Numbered from the stretch's first letter, positions 45,278 through 55,253 are shown. The stretch is DNA of 64,000 nt from Gracilibacillus dipsosauri (GCF_003176895.1 NZ_QGTD01000003.1:27793-91792); one strand, 5' to 3'. Program-made: numbers and translations. Notes: generated by a model not told the origin, from the sequence alone.

Positions 45278-46600
45278 TCACTGATTCTTATAATCCTCAA
45301 TCATAGACTTAGCTTTTTCAGAAACCTTTGTAATCGTATCCTCTGGAGTTTGTTCACCTAAAAACATTAAATCAAAGATATCGATCACTTCTTGGTCTAG
45401 TCCTGGAATAACGGATTGATTTGCTTCCACTTTTCCAATATCGCGAGCATCGATCAAATAACTTGAATGTTCTGGAACTTCAGCATTTTCGATAATATCA
45501 TCCACACTAGCAATAGATGGTACGGCATTTCCGTTTCCTTCAAGCCTTGCTCTCTGGCCTTTTTCAGAGGTATAGAAAGAGAGAAATTTCTTCGCTTCTT
45601 CTAAATTATCTGAATCCGTCGTCGTAGATAAATAGGCTGTTGCTATGACAGCAGGCTCCATTTTTTCTCCTGTATTCGTTGGCCATGGAATATAATCAAA
45701 TTCGAGGTTTTTATTCTCACTAAACATCGGTGTATACCAGCGTCCTGCTGCTGCAAAGGCTGTCTGATTGGACATAAACATGGCATCAGGTCCCTGTCCT
45801 TCAGGTAAGGATCCCGCATACTTAAAGTTGCCATTTGAAACATTTTCATTTAAATAAGCAATAGCTTCTTGTGCCTTCTCATTTTCTTGTAGGATGATAT
45901 TTCCTTCTTCGTCATACATTTTTCCACCATTTGTCCAAACCCAGCTAAACAAGTGGGAGGAAGTATTTTCTGCGACAAAGCCATATTTTCCAGATTCGGT
46001 CACTTGCTTATTTATCTCAGCAAATTTTTCCCAGTTCCATTCCCCTGCTTCATACAATTTCTGTGGCTCATTGGGATCTAAGCCCGCCTCTTCTAATACC
46101 GTTTTGTTGTAATACAGAAGCATTGGATTGGAATCCACTGGTGTACCGTAGATCTCTTCCTCTTTCTTAGCGGCACCCCATAAACCTTCTGCAAATTCCT
46201 CTGGTTTTACAAAGCTTTCATCCGAATTCAAAAACTCAGATAATTCTGCTACACGGCCTGTTTCAATTAGCTGGGACATGTATTCAGCACCAACATAGAA
46301 CAGATCTGGTGATTGACTACCTTGAAGCTGTGTTAATAATTTTTGTTTATACGTATCACCAGGTCCTGGTATTAATTTAATAGATACATCTGGATTATCT
46401 TCTTGATACGCATCAATCGCTTTTTGATATACTTTGATTTCCGCTGGGTTCCCCCATGCCGTCATCGTTAGCTGTACCTTTCCATCACTAGAACCTCCTG
46501 AGGATGAGCCACCTGAATCAGAGCTACAAGCTGACAACAATAATACAATCAATACCATAGCTAATAATCCTTTTCCTAACCAACTTGATTTCCCTCTCAT
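45278..46600 (-). CDS. Sugar ABC transporter substrate-binding lipoprotein
   Basis: Extracellular binding protein of the CUT1 class. A signal peptide ends in the lipobox LLSAC (Cys at about 25) with a Ser/Gly-rich linker, followed by the type I binding fold (VQLTMTAWGNPAEIKVYQKAIDAYQED, SPDLFYVGAEYMSQLIETGRVAEL). The protein has 440 residues. I chose the ATG at 46600 with AGGAGG 7 bases upstream; the ATG at 46606 is too close to it. First gene of the ABC operon, with a promoter and cre-like site upstream. Confidence 0.92.
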   Translation of the reverse strand: MRGKSSWLGKGLLAMVLIVLLLSACSSDSGGSSSGGSSDGKVQLTMTAWGNPAEIKVYQKAIDAYQEDNPDVSIKLIPGPGDTYKQKLLTQLQGSQSPDLFYVGAEYMSQLIETGRVAELSEFLNSDESFVKPEEFAEGLWGAAKKEEEIYGTPVDSNPMLLYYNKTVLEEAGLDPNEPQKLYEAGEWNWEKFAEINKQVTESGKYGFVAENTSSHLFSWVWTNGGKMYDEEGNIILQENEKAQEAIAYLNENVSNGNFKYAGSLPEGQGPDAMFMSNQTAFAAAGRWYTPMFSENKNLEFDYIPWPTNTGEKMEPAVIATAYLSTTTDSDNLEEAKKFLSFYTSEKGQRARLEGNGNAVPSIASVDDIIENAEVPEHSSYLIDARDIGKVEANQSVIPGLDQEVIDIFDLMFLGEQTPEDTITKVSEKAKSMIEDYKNQ

Positions 46601-46638
46601 TTCCATTCCTCCTCAACACGTAAATATTTAGTGTTATT

Positions 46639-46659
46639 TTAGTAAATAATTATTACTAA
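46639..46659 (-). promoter_or_regulatory. Inverted repeat in the leader of the ABC operon, operator candidate
   Basis: TTAGTAA and TTACTAA arms are separated by 7 bases, directly downstream of the -10 box. The half-sites resemble those before the LacI gene at 43236. The sequence is AT-rich, so chance similarity is possible. Confidence 0.4.
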
Positions 46660-46667
46660 TTACGAAT

Positions 46668-46696
46668 ATCATAACAGGAAAATAAAACGCTTTCAA
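46668..46696 (-). promoter_or_regulatory. Promoter of the ABC operon overlapping a cre-like site
   Basis: TTGAAA and TATGAT are separated by exactly 17 bases on the minus strand. TGAAAGCGTTTTAT (46682-46695) covers the -35 and matches the cre consensus except the last two bases. Confidence 0.65.
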
Positions 46697-46831
46697 TATT
46701 TTTTTGGTGTTTATTTGTGCAAACATACCATATTTTTTGCGCAAATTTATGCATAAAGCACATGTAAGTAAGGTTAAGGCAAGTTTGTAAAAGTGTTTAT
46801 TTAGTAATTTTTTGATGCTTTTTTGTTTAAA

Positions 46832-46870
46832 ATAAAAAAATCTACTAGCTTTTTTTCTGCTAGTAGATTT
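46832..46870 (-). terminator. Terminator after the NCS2 permease gene
   Basis: AAATCTACTAGC pairs perfectly with GCTAGTAGATTT; a T-run follows on the minus strand. It starts 6 bases after the stop codon. Confidence 0.9.
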
Positions 46871-46876
46871 CATTCG

Positions 46877-48160
46877 TCATTCTCTCCATAGCTGTTCTAA
46901 TAGAATGACAAGTCCAGTACCGATTAATAGACCATTACTAAAAAGGTTCTGTACATAGGATGGAAGCCCTGCAAACACCTCGGTTGGTAAAAACATTGTC
47001 CCCATTCCAAACAAATAAGCAATACCAAGGATTGTTATTTTTCTTTTATCTAGCTTTTCTAGTGTTACGTTATTTATCGCAAGACCGACTAGTTGGACAA
47101 ATGATGCCATTAGTGCCGCATTCGCTATTGGTGATGGAATACTGGATATCACGGTGACGATTGGCGGAAAAAACGCAATGATAATCAATAGAATTGAAGC
47201 ATAGAGAAAAGGTCTTTTATTTTTTTGCCCTGTTAAACTAATAAATCCAGCAGATGTCGCAAGTGGAACATTAGCAATGGCAGAAAAGATTCCTGCTATA
47301 CCATGGTTCATTCCAGATAAGGTGGTACCTCGATTTACTTCGTCCTTGTAATGTTGCTTCTTCATGCCTAATATTTGATTGACAGCTACAATCGATGCCA
47401 CCACATTCGAAATTAAAATAATGGCAGTAACAAAAGCTATCGGTATGACACTGTAATCAAAAATAGGCATACCAAAAGCAAACCATTCAGGCATTGCGAA
47501 TAGCTTCATCTCCCCAATAGAGGATTCCGCTCCAATCATCAAGGCATATAAGATCCAACCTATTACAATACCAATTAGCACTGCATAGCTACTTAACCAG
47601 CCTTTGGCAAAAATCGATAAGCCAAGCACAACAAAAAAAGTAATAAATGCTAGCATTGCTGCATTTAGCTGTATCTTTTCCGAATTACCTTGCAATCCTA
47701 GCATCCCCTCAAGGAAAGTCCCACTTAATTGAACCGTTAGTAAAAAGAAAAACGTTCCTGTAACGAGAGGGGTAAATATCGGAAGAATCCATTGTGATAT
47801 TTTCAAAATACCAAATAAAAATAAGAAAATTCCTGTCATAATCATAGTCGTTTCTAAAATTTGCAAAGATTCCGTTAAAGAAGTTCCTTGCTGCACCCCC
47901 GTTACTGCCATCACAGAAAAAATACTTATCCATATCCCTGCTGGTCCTTCCATAATAGGGAGCTTATGCCCCAACCATCCTTGTAAAAAAGAGGCGACTC
48001 CAACAGTGAAAAAAGTTCTTTGCATCAAGCCAGAAACCTCTACAAAATCTAATTGATAAATAGCACCAATAACGATTGGCAATGCTACCGAGCTTGCAAG
48101 TAGGAAAACAAACCATTGGATCGTTTCTAATGTAGAACTGGCAAATGATTGGTTATTCAT
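46877..48160 (-). CDS. Purine/pyrimidine permease (NCS2 family)
   Basis: Membrane carrier of 427 residues with about fourteen helices, resembling uracil/xanthine/uric-acid permeases of Bacillus. NCS2 landmarks are MEGPAGIWISIFSVMAVTG, LISNVVASIVAVNQILG and the glutamate-free SGMNHGIAGIFSAIANVPLATSAGFISLTG segment. TAGGAG lies before the ATG. It is monocistronic with its own terminator, and no purine riboswitch was seen upstream. The exact nucleobase is not determined. Confidence 0.88.
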   Translation of the reverse strand: MNNQSFASSTLETIQWFVFLLASSVALPIVIGAIYQLDFVEVSGLMQRTFFTVGVASFLQGWLGHKLPIMEGPAGIWISIFSVMAVTGVQQGTSLTESLQILETTMIMTGIFLFLFGILKISQWILPIFTPLVTGTFFFLLTVQLSGTFLEGMLGLQGNSEKIQLNAAMLAFITFFVVLGLSIFAKGWLSSYAVLIGIVIGWILYALMIGAESSIGEMKLFAMPEWFAFGMPIFDYSVIPIAFVTAIILISNVVASIVAVNQILGMKKQHYKDEVNRGTTLSGMNHGIAGIFSAIANVPLATSAGFISLTGQKNKRPFLYASILLIIIAFFPPIVTVISSIPSPIANAALMASFVQLVGLAINNVTLEKLDKRKITILGIAYLFGMGTMFLPTEVFAGLPSYVQNLFSNGLLIGTGLVILLEQLWRE

Positions 48161-48290
48161 TTCATTGCTCCTAACTTCCCTTAATTAACCAATTTATTAT
48201 AACACGAGGGGAAAAATTTTTGGGTGGAGGAGATTGGAGAGATGATGGTATTAGTGTAATTGTAAGCTCTCGTGTATTTCAAGGCTAGAG

Positions 48291-48374
48291 AATGCGTTTT
48301 TCTAACCTCCCTTGTCTATTCACTTTGTGATAGTGCTTTGGATTCTGTCTTATGACATTAGAAAAACTTGCATT
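48291..48374. repeat. Imperfect inverted repeat pair in intergenic DNA
   Basis: AATGCGTTTTTCTAA (48291-48305) and TTAGAAAAACTTGCATT (48358-48374) are reverse complements apart from a 2-base insertion, 52 bases apart. A small CGACC/GGTCG hairpin follows at 48379. The 321-base gap between 48161 and 48481 otherwise holds only the NCS2 promoter region and the pectinase terminator. Possibly a decayed small mobile repeat or a structured RNA. Confidence 0.45.
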
Positions 48375-48443
48375 CGCTCGACCTTGGTCGGAATGCCTAA
48401 TTTTGCTTATACTTGGTACTAAAATTTTAGCTTTCCTAACACA

Positions 48444-48474
48444 TAAAAAGAACCAGCTTACGAGAAGCTGGCTC
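48444..48474 (-). terminator. Terminator of the pectinase gene
   Basis: AGCCAGCTT pairs with AAGCTGGTT on the minus strand, followed by a T-run, 8 bases after the stop codon. Confidence 0.88.
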
Positions 48475-48481
48475 CATATCA

Positions 48482-51400
48482 TTATGATTTTTTACTTTTT
48501 CGATTTAAGATTAGGATGATACTTCCAAGCAACAGGAAGAGAAGACTAGTGATAATCCAATTAAATGTATTGGTTGCCGTCGATGGTAGCTCATTGTTTG
48601 AATGATCCGTTCCTCCTGTGGAAGCTTGTTCCGCTTCTGCTAGGACTCCATAAGTTGAGAAATGCTCGACGGTTACGGTAATGGTTCCATCTGTTACTTC
48701 TCCTCCAATATGTTCCCATTGCTCTAATTCTTCATTGTAGTAATAAATAGCTACCTCTTCTTTTGAAAATTTACTAGTTTCGTACTCAAGTGTTAAGGAA
48801 TAATCTCCACGATAATCCTCATAGCCTTCTGGGAATTCAAAATCAAACTGATAAATATCCCCTGCTATTTTAAATCCATCCGTATGGATTGGTGATGCTT
48901 CTTTTATCAATAGCTTTGTTCCGTTAGGTAAATCATCTGGTAATCCTATTTTGACTTTGGAACCTTCTATTACGATTGTTTGGCCAGGTGCTACACTCAC
49001 TTTTTCACCAAGCTTTACTATTTTTTCATCAAGTTCCCTATTATCACCAGACCCAGCTCCATCTTGATTAGACTGATCATTGCCTTGATCCTGATCTGAT
49101 CCTCCATCATCATTGTGTTCCTCGTCTTTATCTTGATCGGACCCATCATCACCATTATCTTCCTCTTGATCTTGATCCGATCCATTATCATCCCCATTGT
49201 CTTCTTCGTCCTGCCCTTGATCTCCATCATCTTGCCCATCATCAGGCTGCTCACCACCGTCATCAGGATTTTCTTCCCCTGAATCATTATTTAAAGCTTG
49301 TGCATCCCATCCCTTCAGTACATTAGGGACCGTCCATTTAGCAGCTTCTTCATCTGTCAATTGTCTACGGTTTTCATTAATCACAGCGCCTGGTCCATAA
49401 TTCTCATACTCATATAATCTAGCATCCTCTGGTTCCAGACCGCTCATCGAGGTCCAGCCCTCTTCCTTAATATGAGCACCAAGCTCACTATGCTTGATCA
49501 AGACACTACCTCTTGCTTGTGGATTCCCACCTGCTGGCCACGGACGCCCTAAATAGACGGTGCCATCCGCCGCATCACTCGTAAATTTACTATCTAGTAT
49601 CAGCATGCCATATTTCTCAGAAAGTAGTGTGCTCGCAGCAGTAACATAGCCATTATTTGAATCAGAGCCTCGATCATAAGAGTGAATAATCGAATCCTCA
49701 ATTACAATACTTGCGGCACCGAAGATGAAATCAACATCCCCTTCAATATAAACCTGATAATAATATTGAGTACCAGAATGGGTGTATAAGGTGTCTTGGT
49801 TTCCAATAAATCGAACATTTCGATAATATTGACGATCACCACTAGCATAAACCGCGACTGCTTGATTTCCTTCTACATTAATACTCTCATCAAAGGAATT
49901 TTCTAATGTTAGGTTTTGAACCGTTAAATCATCTGCTTTTAAATAAACACTTGCACTGCCACTTGTACCTAATGTTCCACCAACTCCATTATCTCTACCT
50001 GCATAATTGTCGTACGTAATGATCGTATCTGTTTCACTTTCCCCTAACAGGGTAATAAATGGCTTGTTGTTAGGAATCGTGACAACCTCTTTATAGATTC
50101 CATTCTTGATAAAAATGGTAACTGGGTCTGTATTGTTTTCTGGAACGGCATCGATTGCTGCTTGGACGGTTTCATAATCTCCACTACCATCCTTGGCCAC
50201 TGTTATATGGCTTTCTATCTCATTCATTTGCTTCATTTGTCCTTCCAATTGATGAATATTATTTGCTTCTAACGTTCTTCCATTTATATCTGTTGAATTG
50301 GTATTTGCCACTTGAACGTAAACCTTGTTTGTGTAATTCCCCGTCTTTTTAGCGATTTCTAGAAGCTGTGCTCCCCAATGGCCACCCCAAGCATAGCCAT
50401 TTCTTCTCTCTTCTTCGATCTCCATAATGTCATGCTTAATGACACCATCACGACCAGAGAAGATTGGCTTATTTGTACCAATTTCATAGAATCGATACCA
50501 AGCAGTAGAATTAGGGTCTTCTACAAAATACTCATTGTTTGGATCGCCACTAACATAACGAGTATTTTCAAGCTTCACTTCATCAAGCCATTCTAGAGCA
50601 GCTAATATAGCACGATTGATTTCTTCTGTTGGAGGACGTGACATCAAATAGCGAATGATTCCAACAGATTCTGATCCAGAAATGGAAGGATGCTCATAGG
50701 AACGGGCTCCTCTAGGTTCATAAGTGAATGGGTCATGCTGTGCACACCATGCTGTTAACTGACCATCTACTTCAATTTGTGCATTTAGAATATAGTCTAT
50801 TGCGATATCAATCGATTCCTTTGTTTTCCTCACATATTCTTCACTAATCAGATCAGAATTAAATGGATATTTTTGTTCAACAATTAAATCCATCATTTCT
50901 AGCACATTTATCATTGCCTCATCATTAAATGTCACATAGTCTGAGTAGTTACCTCGTTCTGGATAAACCTGTGCAAATCCACCCGTATCATATTGTAATT
51001 TAAAAAGAAATTCTAGTCCTTTTTCGATACTTTCTTTATATTTCACATCTTTTGTCTCCTGGTAGACTTGTGCTAAATACATGATTTCAGAAATAGTAGC
51101 ATCATTATCGATCGTACCAAGCTCAACACCATCTTCTACCCACTCGGAACGCGACTCTTCCCCATCCCATGGACGTGTATAGATGTGGGACCAGTTTTTC
51201 GTCCAACCACCATGCTCCATTTGCCATGTAAGTAAGTTATTTGCTTCCTCAATGGCAGTATCTAAGTCACCAGAAAATTTCGTTTCTTCGATCTCTTGCT
51301 CATATTCAGCATATTCATTCCAATCGTCTAGGCTGTGAAGAATAACTACCGTCTGCCCAAATTTATTCGTCGTATGTGCCGCTTTATCGATACGTAAATT

Positions 51401-54115
51401 TTCAAAGCCTGGTGAGAGTAAATCCCATTTTCTTGTTGGGACTACTACTTCTAAATCATTGTAGTCAAACTCTTCAAAATGGCCATTTAACGTCACAGCC
51501 ATCACATTGGAGGATACAGCATGAACTCCTACTAATTCTATCTCTCGACCCTCTTGATCGGATAACCATTCTCTTGCTTCTCCCCAAGTTAGGGACCCAT
51601 TGTTCGTTGAGATAGTATCTCCTGTAATGTTTTCGATCATTTGGGCAGCCTCTTTTTTCGTTATCGTTTGATCTGGTGAAATGCTATCATTTTTCACTAG
51701 ATGATCGGCATAGCCTTGTTCTTTCGCAGCTTCTAATACATAGGCATACCATTCCTCTCTTGAGACTTCCCAAATATTTTCTTTATTTTGTAAGTTCTTG
51801 AATTTCTCTTCATAAACAAATCCAAAGCTATCATTGACTAATGCCATAAATTCGAGTCTTGTGATTTCTTCCTCATTTGCTGCTGGCTCTCCATCAATCA
51901 TACCAAGCTGTTTCATTTTCTTTACTAATAAGCCACCTGCTACTTCTTCCAAATTGGAGTCTTCTACTTCTACTGGGGCCTCTCCACCACCATCTGCTAA
52001 ATTATGAACACGTAGATGGTCAATGTTCGCACCACCACTAGAACCAACTCCTGTTGCTCGGATCACATTTTCACCAGCTTTTAGCTCCGCTTTCGTTGTA
52101 GTATACGTCCATTCTGCCCAACCACCTGTTGGATCGAAGGCTAGCTCTTCTTCTATTATCTGATCATTTACCTTTATCTCTGCAGGACGCGAATCGGTTC
52201 CTCCATGACCATAGCGAAAATCTAAATAATACTCTCCATCAGCTGGAACATTCACTGTCCATTCTACCCAGCTTCCCGGTTGATTTGGACTAAAATCAAT
52301 AAAGCCCGTTCCCGTAAAACCTGCATGCTTATTATCTACAATAACCCCATCAGATTCGAAAACCGCATCCTCTGCTTCATAAGTATCATCAACCTCCATG
52401 AAAACACGCAAATGGTCAATATTCGCTCCACCACTTGGCGCAATTCCTGTTGCTCGAATCGTATTTACGCCTGCTTTTAAGTTAGCTTTTGTGGAAGTAT
52501 GTTTCCATGCTGCAAAATCACCTGTAGGATCGAATGCTAATTCTGGATTGACCACCTCTCCATTTACCTTAATCTCCGCAGGGCGTTTATCTGTACCACC
52601 ATGTGCATAACGGAAATCTAACGTGTATTCCCCATCAACTGGAACTTCAACCGTCCACTCAATCCAGCCTCCTGGCGCATTTGGATTGTAATCAACAAAA
52701 CCTGTACCCGTAAATCCGACATGCTTATTATCGATAATTGCATGATGGACCTCCGCATCCTCTGCTTCATAAATGCCACCTGCTGATTCTGATGGTTCCT
52801 CTTGATCCGAATCTGGATCTTGTTCAGGATCAGTCGGTTCCTCCGGAGGCTCAGGGTCTGTCGGTTCTTCCGGCAAGAATCCCGTTACTCTTATATCATC
52901 CACATAGTGGCCCTGTGCACTACTATTCGGTGTAAAGGTCTCGATAAAATTCACTTTCGTTGTCGATTCATTGAGGGCAGCATCTTCTAATTTCAACTCC
53001 CCATCAATAAAGACATTTGCTTTTTGATTATCTAAATCTATTTTCACTTTAATGTTATACCACTGATTTTCCACTACCTCTACTAAAGGCTCATAATGAT
53101 CACCAGTTCGATAAGTGATACTGTTATTCTTTGTTTCGATGATTACAGGAGTTGCATCCCCTTTAACTCTGACAATTTTCGTAGAGCTCGTATAGCTTGG
53201 TTGCATAAATTTCAAATCAACTGTCACGGTTCCTACAAGATCATCGAACGATTTACTTAAAATCACATTCGTTTCTTCACTTGTGTCCTCTAAATAGACA
53301 CTTTTATTCTCAGCAGAAGGTAAATCAACCACCGATACGGTTCCACCAGCTTCTGAAACAGTTACATCTGTCGGCTCTTCACCTACGACATCTTCATTAA
53401 AATTCTTTTCAAAAACTATTTCTCCTTCTGGATCGGCCTCTTCCTCTACCTCTGTTTGTTGAGAAATCAATAGATTATCAATATGATGACCAAACGCTCC
53501 ATTTCCTGGTGTAAAGGATTCGATAAAATTAATGGTTGTTGCAGGACGATAAAAATTGGCATTTTCTAGCTTCAATTCGTCATTGATATATGTGCTAGTA
53601 GTTTGAGCTTGTAGATTGACTACTAATTTTACGTCATACCACTGACCTTCTTTTACTTCTATCAGATTTTCATAGGTATCATCACTGTTACGATAGGCGA
53701 TATGACCATCCTTTGTTTCAATGATGGCAGAGATTCCATCCCCTTTGACACGTAACACCTTCGCAGAGCTTTTATAGCTAGGCTGTTTAAATTTTAATTG
53801 TATGGTTACTATTCCTGTTAACGCTTCAAAGGATTTAGAGATTTGTACAGAATCACTCTCACTCGTATCCTCCAATTGGACAAATTTATTTCCTGTTTCG
53901 TCTTCCGCAATCGTTACCGATCCACCCGCCTCTGAAATATCTAATCCTGCTGGGGTCTCACCTACCGCTTCGTCATCAAAGTTTTCGTTCAGGATAACAA
54001 CGTTGTTAAAATTGCTCTCCGCTTTTACTACTTTCGTGGGTAATGCAGGCAATATAGTTGTGACTAATAACACGAATATCATAAAGAGATATCCAATCCG
54101 CTTCCAGGTTCTCAT
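48482..54115 (-). CDS. Multidomain wall-anchored pectinase: PL10 pectate lyase fused to CE8 pectin methylesterase
   Basis: Secreted 1877-residue enzyme for homogalacturonan. Order: signal peptide 1-32; two homologous beta-sandwich repeats 40-217 and 232-411; Pro/Glu/Asp linker; two CBM6/35-like modules 448-573 and 579-705; SLH-like helices ~720-835; PL10 lyase ~955-1285 (EHGGWTKNW, TIDNDATISEI, LQYDTGGFAQVYPE); CE8 esterase 1303-1602 with Q1418, D1441 (NQDTLY), D1462 (GDVDFIFG) and R1524 (LGRPW); Asp/Asn/Gln/Gly linker 1611-1693; a beta domain; LPSTA 1843-1847, membrane helix and basic tail. The esterase would demethylate pectin for the lyase in the same chain. The AraC gene lies 62 bases upstream with no terminator seen, so joint transcription is possible. 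Confidence 0.93.
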   Translation of the reverse strand: MRTWKRIGYLFMIFVLLVTTILPALPTKVVKAESNFNNVVILNENFDDEAVGETPAGLDISEAGGSVTIAEDETGNKFVQLEDTSESDSVQISKSFEALTGIVTIQLKFKQPSYKSSAKVLRVKGDGISAIIETKDGHIAYRNSDDTYENLIEVKEGQWYDVKLVVNLQAQTTSTYINDELKLENANFYRPATTINFIESFTPGNGAFGHHIDNLLISQQTEVEEEADPEGEIVFEKNFNEDVVGEEPTDVTVSEAGGTVSVVDLPSAENKSVYLEDTSEETNVILSKSFDDLVGTVTVDLKFMQPSYTSSTKIVRVKGDATPVIIETKNNSITYRTGDHYEPLVEVVENQWYNIKVKIDLDNQKANVFIDGELKLEDAALNESTTKVNFIETFTPNSSAQGHYVDDIRVTGFLPEEPTDPEPPEEPTDPEQDPDSDQEEPSESAGGIYEAEDAEVHHAIIDNKHVGFTGTGFVDYNPNAPGGWIEWTVEVPVDGEYTLDFRYAHGGTDKRPAEIKVNGEVVNPELAFDPTGDFAAWKHTSTKANLKAGVNTIRATGIAPSGGANIDHLRVFMEVDDTYEAEDAVFESDGVIVDNKHAGFTGTGFIDFSPNQPGSWVEWTVNVPADGEYYLDFRYGHGGTDSRPAEIKVNDQIIEEELAFDPTGGWAEWTYTTTKAELKAGENVIRATGVGSSGGANIDHLRVHNLADGGGEAPVEVEDSNLEEVAGGLLVKKMKQLGMIDGEPAANEEEITRLEFMALVNDSFGFVYEEKFKNLQNKENIWEVSREEWYAYVLEAAKEQGYADHLVKNDSISPDQTITKKEAAQMIENITGDTISTNNGSLTWGEAREWLSDQEGREIELVGVHAVSSNVMAVTLNGHFEEFDYNDLEVVVPTRKWDLLSPGFENLRIDKAAHTTNKFGQTVVILHSLDDWNEYAEYEQEIEETKFSGDLDTAIEEANNLLTWQMEHGGWTKNWSHIYTRPWDGEESRSEWVEDGVELGTIDNDATISEIMYLAQVYQETKDVKYKESIEKGLEFLFKLQYDTGGFAQVYPERGNYSDYVTFNDEAMINVLEMMDLIVEQKYPFNSDLISEEYVRKTKESIDIAIDYILNAQIEVDGQLTAWCAQHDPFTYEPRGARSYEHPSISGSESVGIIRYLMSRPPTEEINRAILAALEWLDEVKLENTRYVSGDPNNEYFVEDPNSTAWYRFYEIGTNKPIFSGRDGVIKHDIMEIEEERRNGYAWGGHWGAQLLEIAKKTGNYTNKVYVQVANTNSTDINGRTLEANNIHQLEGQMKQMNEIESHITVAKDGSGDYETVQAAIDAVPENNTDPVTIFIKNGIYKEVVTIPNNKPFITLLGESETDTIITYDNYAGRDNGVGGTLGTSGSASVYLKADDLTVQNLTLENSFDESINVEGNQAVAVYASGDRQYYRNVRFIGNQDTLYTHSGTQYYYQVYIEGDVDFIFGAASIVIEDSIIHSYDRGSDSNNGYVTAASTLLSEKYGMLILDSKFTSDAADGTVYLGRPWPAGGNPQARGSVLIKHSELGAHIKEEGWTSMSGLEPEDARLYEYENYGPGAVINENRRQLTDEEAAKWTVPNVLKGWDAQALNNDSGEENPDDGGEQPDDGQDDGDQGQDEEDNGDDNGSDQDQEEDNGDDGSDQDKDEEHNDDGGSDQDQGNDQSNQDGAGSGDNRELDEKIVKLGEKVSVAPGQTIVIEGSKVKIGLPDDLPNGTKLLIKEASPIHTDGFKIAGDIYQFDFEFPEGYEDYRGDYSLTLEYETSKFSKEEVAIYYYNEELEQWEHIGGEVTDGTITVTVEHFSTYGVLAEAEQASTGGTDHSNNELPSTATNTFNWIITSLLFLLLGSIILILNRKSKKS

Positions 54116-54177
54116 CCTTTCTTTCTCCCTTCCTCTATAAATTTAGTATGAATAATTAAACCATTACCTCCTTCCTC

Positions 54178-55041
54178 TTATAAACCATTAGAGATCTTTT
54201 CATCTCTGTACTGCTTTGGGGTCATGTTGACATATTTCTTAAAACACCTAATAAAATTAGATGCAGTAGAAAACCCGACTTGTTGTGCTAAATCATTGAT
54301 CGAGATTTTCGTATCAATCAGCATTTTTTTCGCTTCATAAATACGCCTTTGTAAAATATATTGATGGATCGTCATGCCGAATTCTTTTTTAAAAAAATGA
54401 CAGAGATAATACTTATTAAAATGAAGCTTTTCTGCAAGCTCTTCAAGCTGCCAATTTGTGCACCAAATAACATTGATTTCTTTTAATATTCTTTCTTGAA
54501 GCTCTACCCTTTCATTTTTGGGTAAAGTATTTTGTGATGGATGTGGTTCAAATGATGTATGTATCTCTCTGCTTAAATATAGGAGTAATTCTGCTAAATA
54601 AAGCTCTAGAGCACTTTTTTGTCCCCAGGAATGTATATCATTATATTCCCGTAAAAGCTTATCCATAATATGTCGAAATGGACCTTTGCGCCACATAAAT
54701 AAGTGGAGTAAACAGTGTGGAACAGGTAAATCATCTAACAATTGTCTGAACTTGCTGAGAATAGGCTGATTGGAGAGAAGAAAATCATCAGTGAACATGA
54801 TCACGACTCTTTCATATACTTGATCCTCTAACAATCGCACTTTATGAAATTCTGTACTTTTAAAAAAAAGTACCTGATCTTTTTTGACATGATAGACCTT
54901 TTCTTCAAAAATAAATTTCGCTTCTCCATGCTTGACCCAGACAATCTCATAGCCTAGATGTGAGTGAAAATCCTTCGCTGTCTTCTTACCTGTTTTGTCC
55001 TCAATTTTAAAAGAAGGTATCGCCACTTGTTTTCTATTCAT
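54178..55041 (-). CDS. AraC-family transcriptional regulator with cupin sensor domain
   Basis: Activator of 287 residues. The N-terminal ~130 residues form a cupin-like ligand domain (FHSHLGYEIVWVKHGEAKFIFEEKVYHVKKDQVLFF), and the C-terminal ~100 residues are two helix-turn-helix motifs (WQLEELAEKLHFNKYYLCHFFKKEFG; INDLAQQVGFSTASNFIRCFKKYVNMTPKQYR). GGAAGTGGGG lies before the ATG. It sits directly upstream of the pectinase gene on the same strand and is the obvious candidate for its regulator, responding to a pectin-derived sugar. That link is positional inference. Confidence 0.92.
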   Translation of the reverse strand: MNRKQVAIPSFKIEDKTGKKTAKDFHSHLGYEIVWVKHGEAKFIFEEKVYHVKKDQVLFFKSTEFHKVRLLEDQVYERVVIMFTDDFLLSNQPILSKFRQLLDDLPVPHCLLHLFMWRKGPFRHIMDKLLREYNDIHSWGQKSALELYLAELLLYLSREIHTSFEPHPSQNTLPKNERVELQERILKEINVIWCTNWQLEELAEKLHFNKYYLCHFFKKEFGMTIHQYILQRRIYEAKKMLIDTKISINDLAQQVGFSTASNFIRCFKKYVNMTPKQYRDEKISNGL

Positions 55042-55080
55042 CTAAATATCCCCACTTCCTTTCTCATCCTTGTTTTTAAA

Positions 55081-55094
55081 AGAAAACGGTTACA
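55081..55094 (-). promoter_or_regulatory. cre-like site upstream of the AraC-type gene
   Basis: On the minus strand TGTAACCGTTTTCT matches the cre consensus except the final base, 40 bases before the start codon. Confidence 0.5.
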
Positions 55095-55212
55095 TTCTGT
55101 ATTATAACACAGTGATTTTCATCGTTATATCTAAATATTGTTGAAAAAATATTCCTATATTGCTCTCGAATGCTAGAGATTTTCCAATAGGTTAAGCAAG
55201 ATTTCATTAAAA

Positions 55213-55246
55213 TAAAAAAACACCATTTTCAGTAATAAAATGGTGT
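55213..55246 (-). terminator. Terminator downstream of the frameshifted small membrane protein
   Basis: ACACCATTTT pairs with AAAATGGTGT; on the minus strand eight T residues follow. It serves the ydbST-side transcript or the remnant gene. Confidence 0.88.
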
Positions 55247-55253
55247 CTCTTTA

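Noticed and set aside
46634..46873. 79-residue minus-strand open frame
   Set aside because: It covers the NCS2 terminator and the promoter/operator region of the ABC operon, has biased AT-driven composition and no ribosome site.
48161..48240. Possible purine riboswitch before the NCS2 permease
   Set aside because: The leader is too short and lacks the conserved purine-aptamer loops.
48285..48482. 65-residue minus-strand open frame
   Set aside because: It spans the pectinase terminator and an inverted repeat; no start signal and no recognisable domain.
49018..49287. Repetitive tract that could suggest a CRISPR or tandem-repeat locus
   Set aside because: It encodes the acidic Asp/Asn/Gln/Gly linker of the pectinase; repeat units are irregular and in frame, with no spacers.
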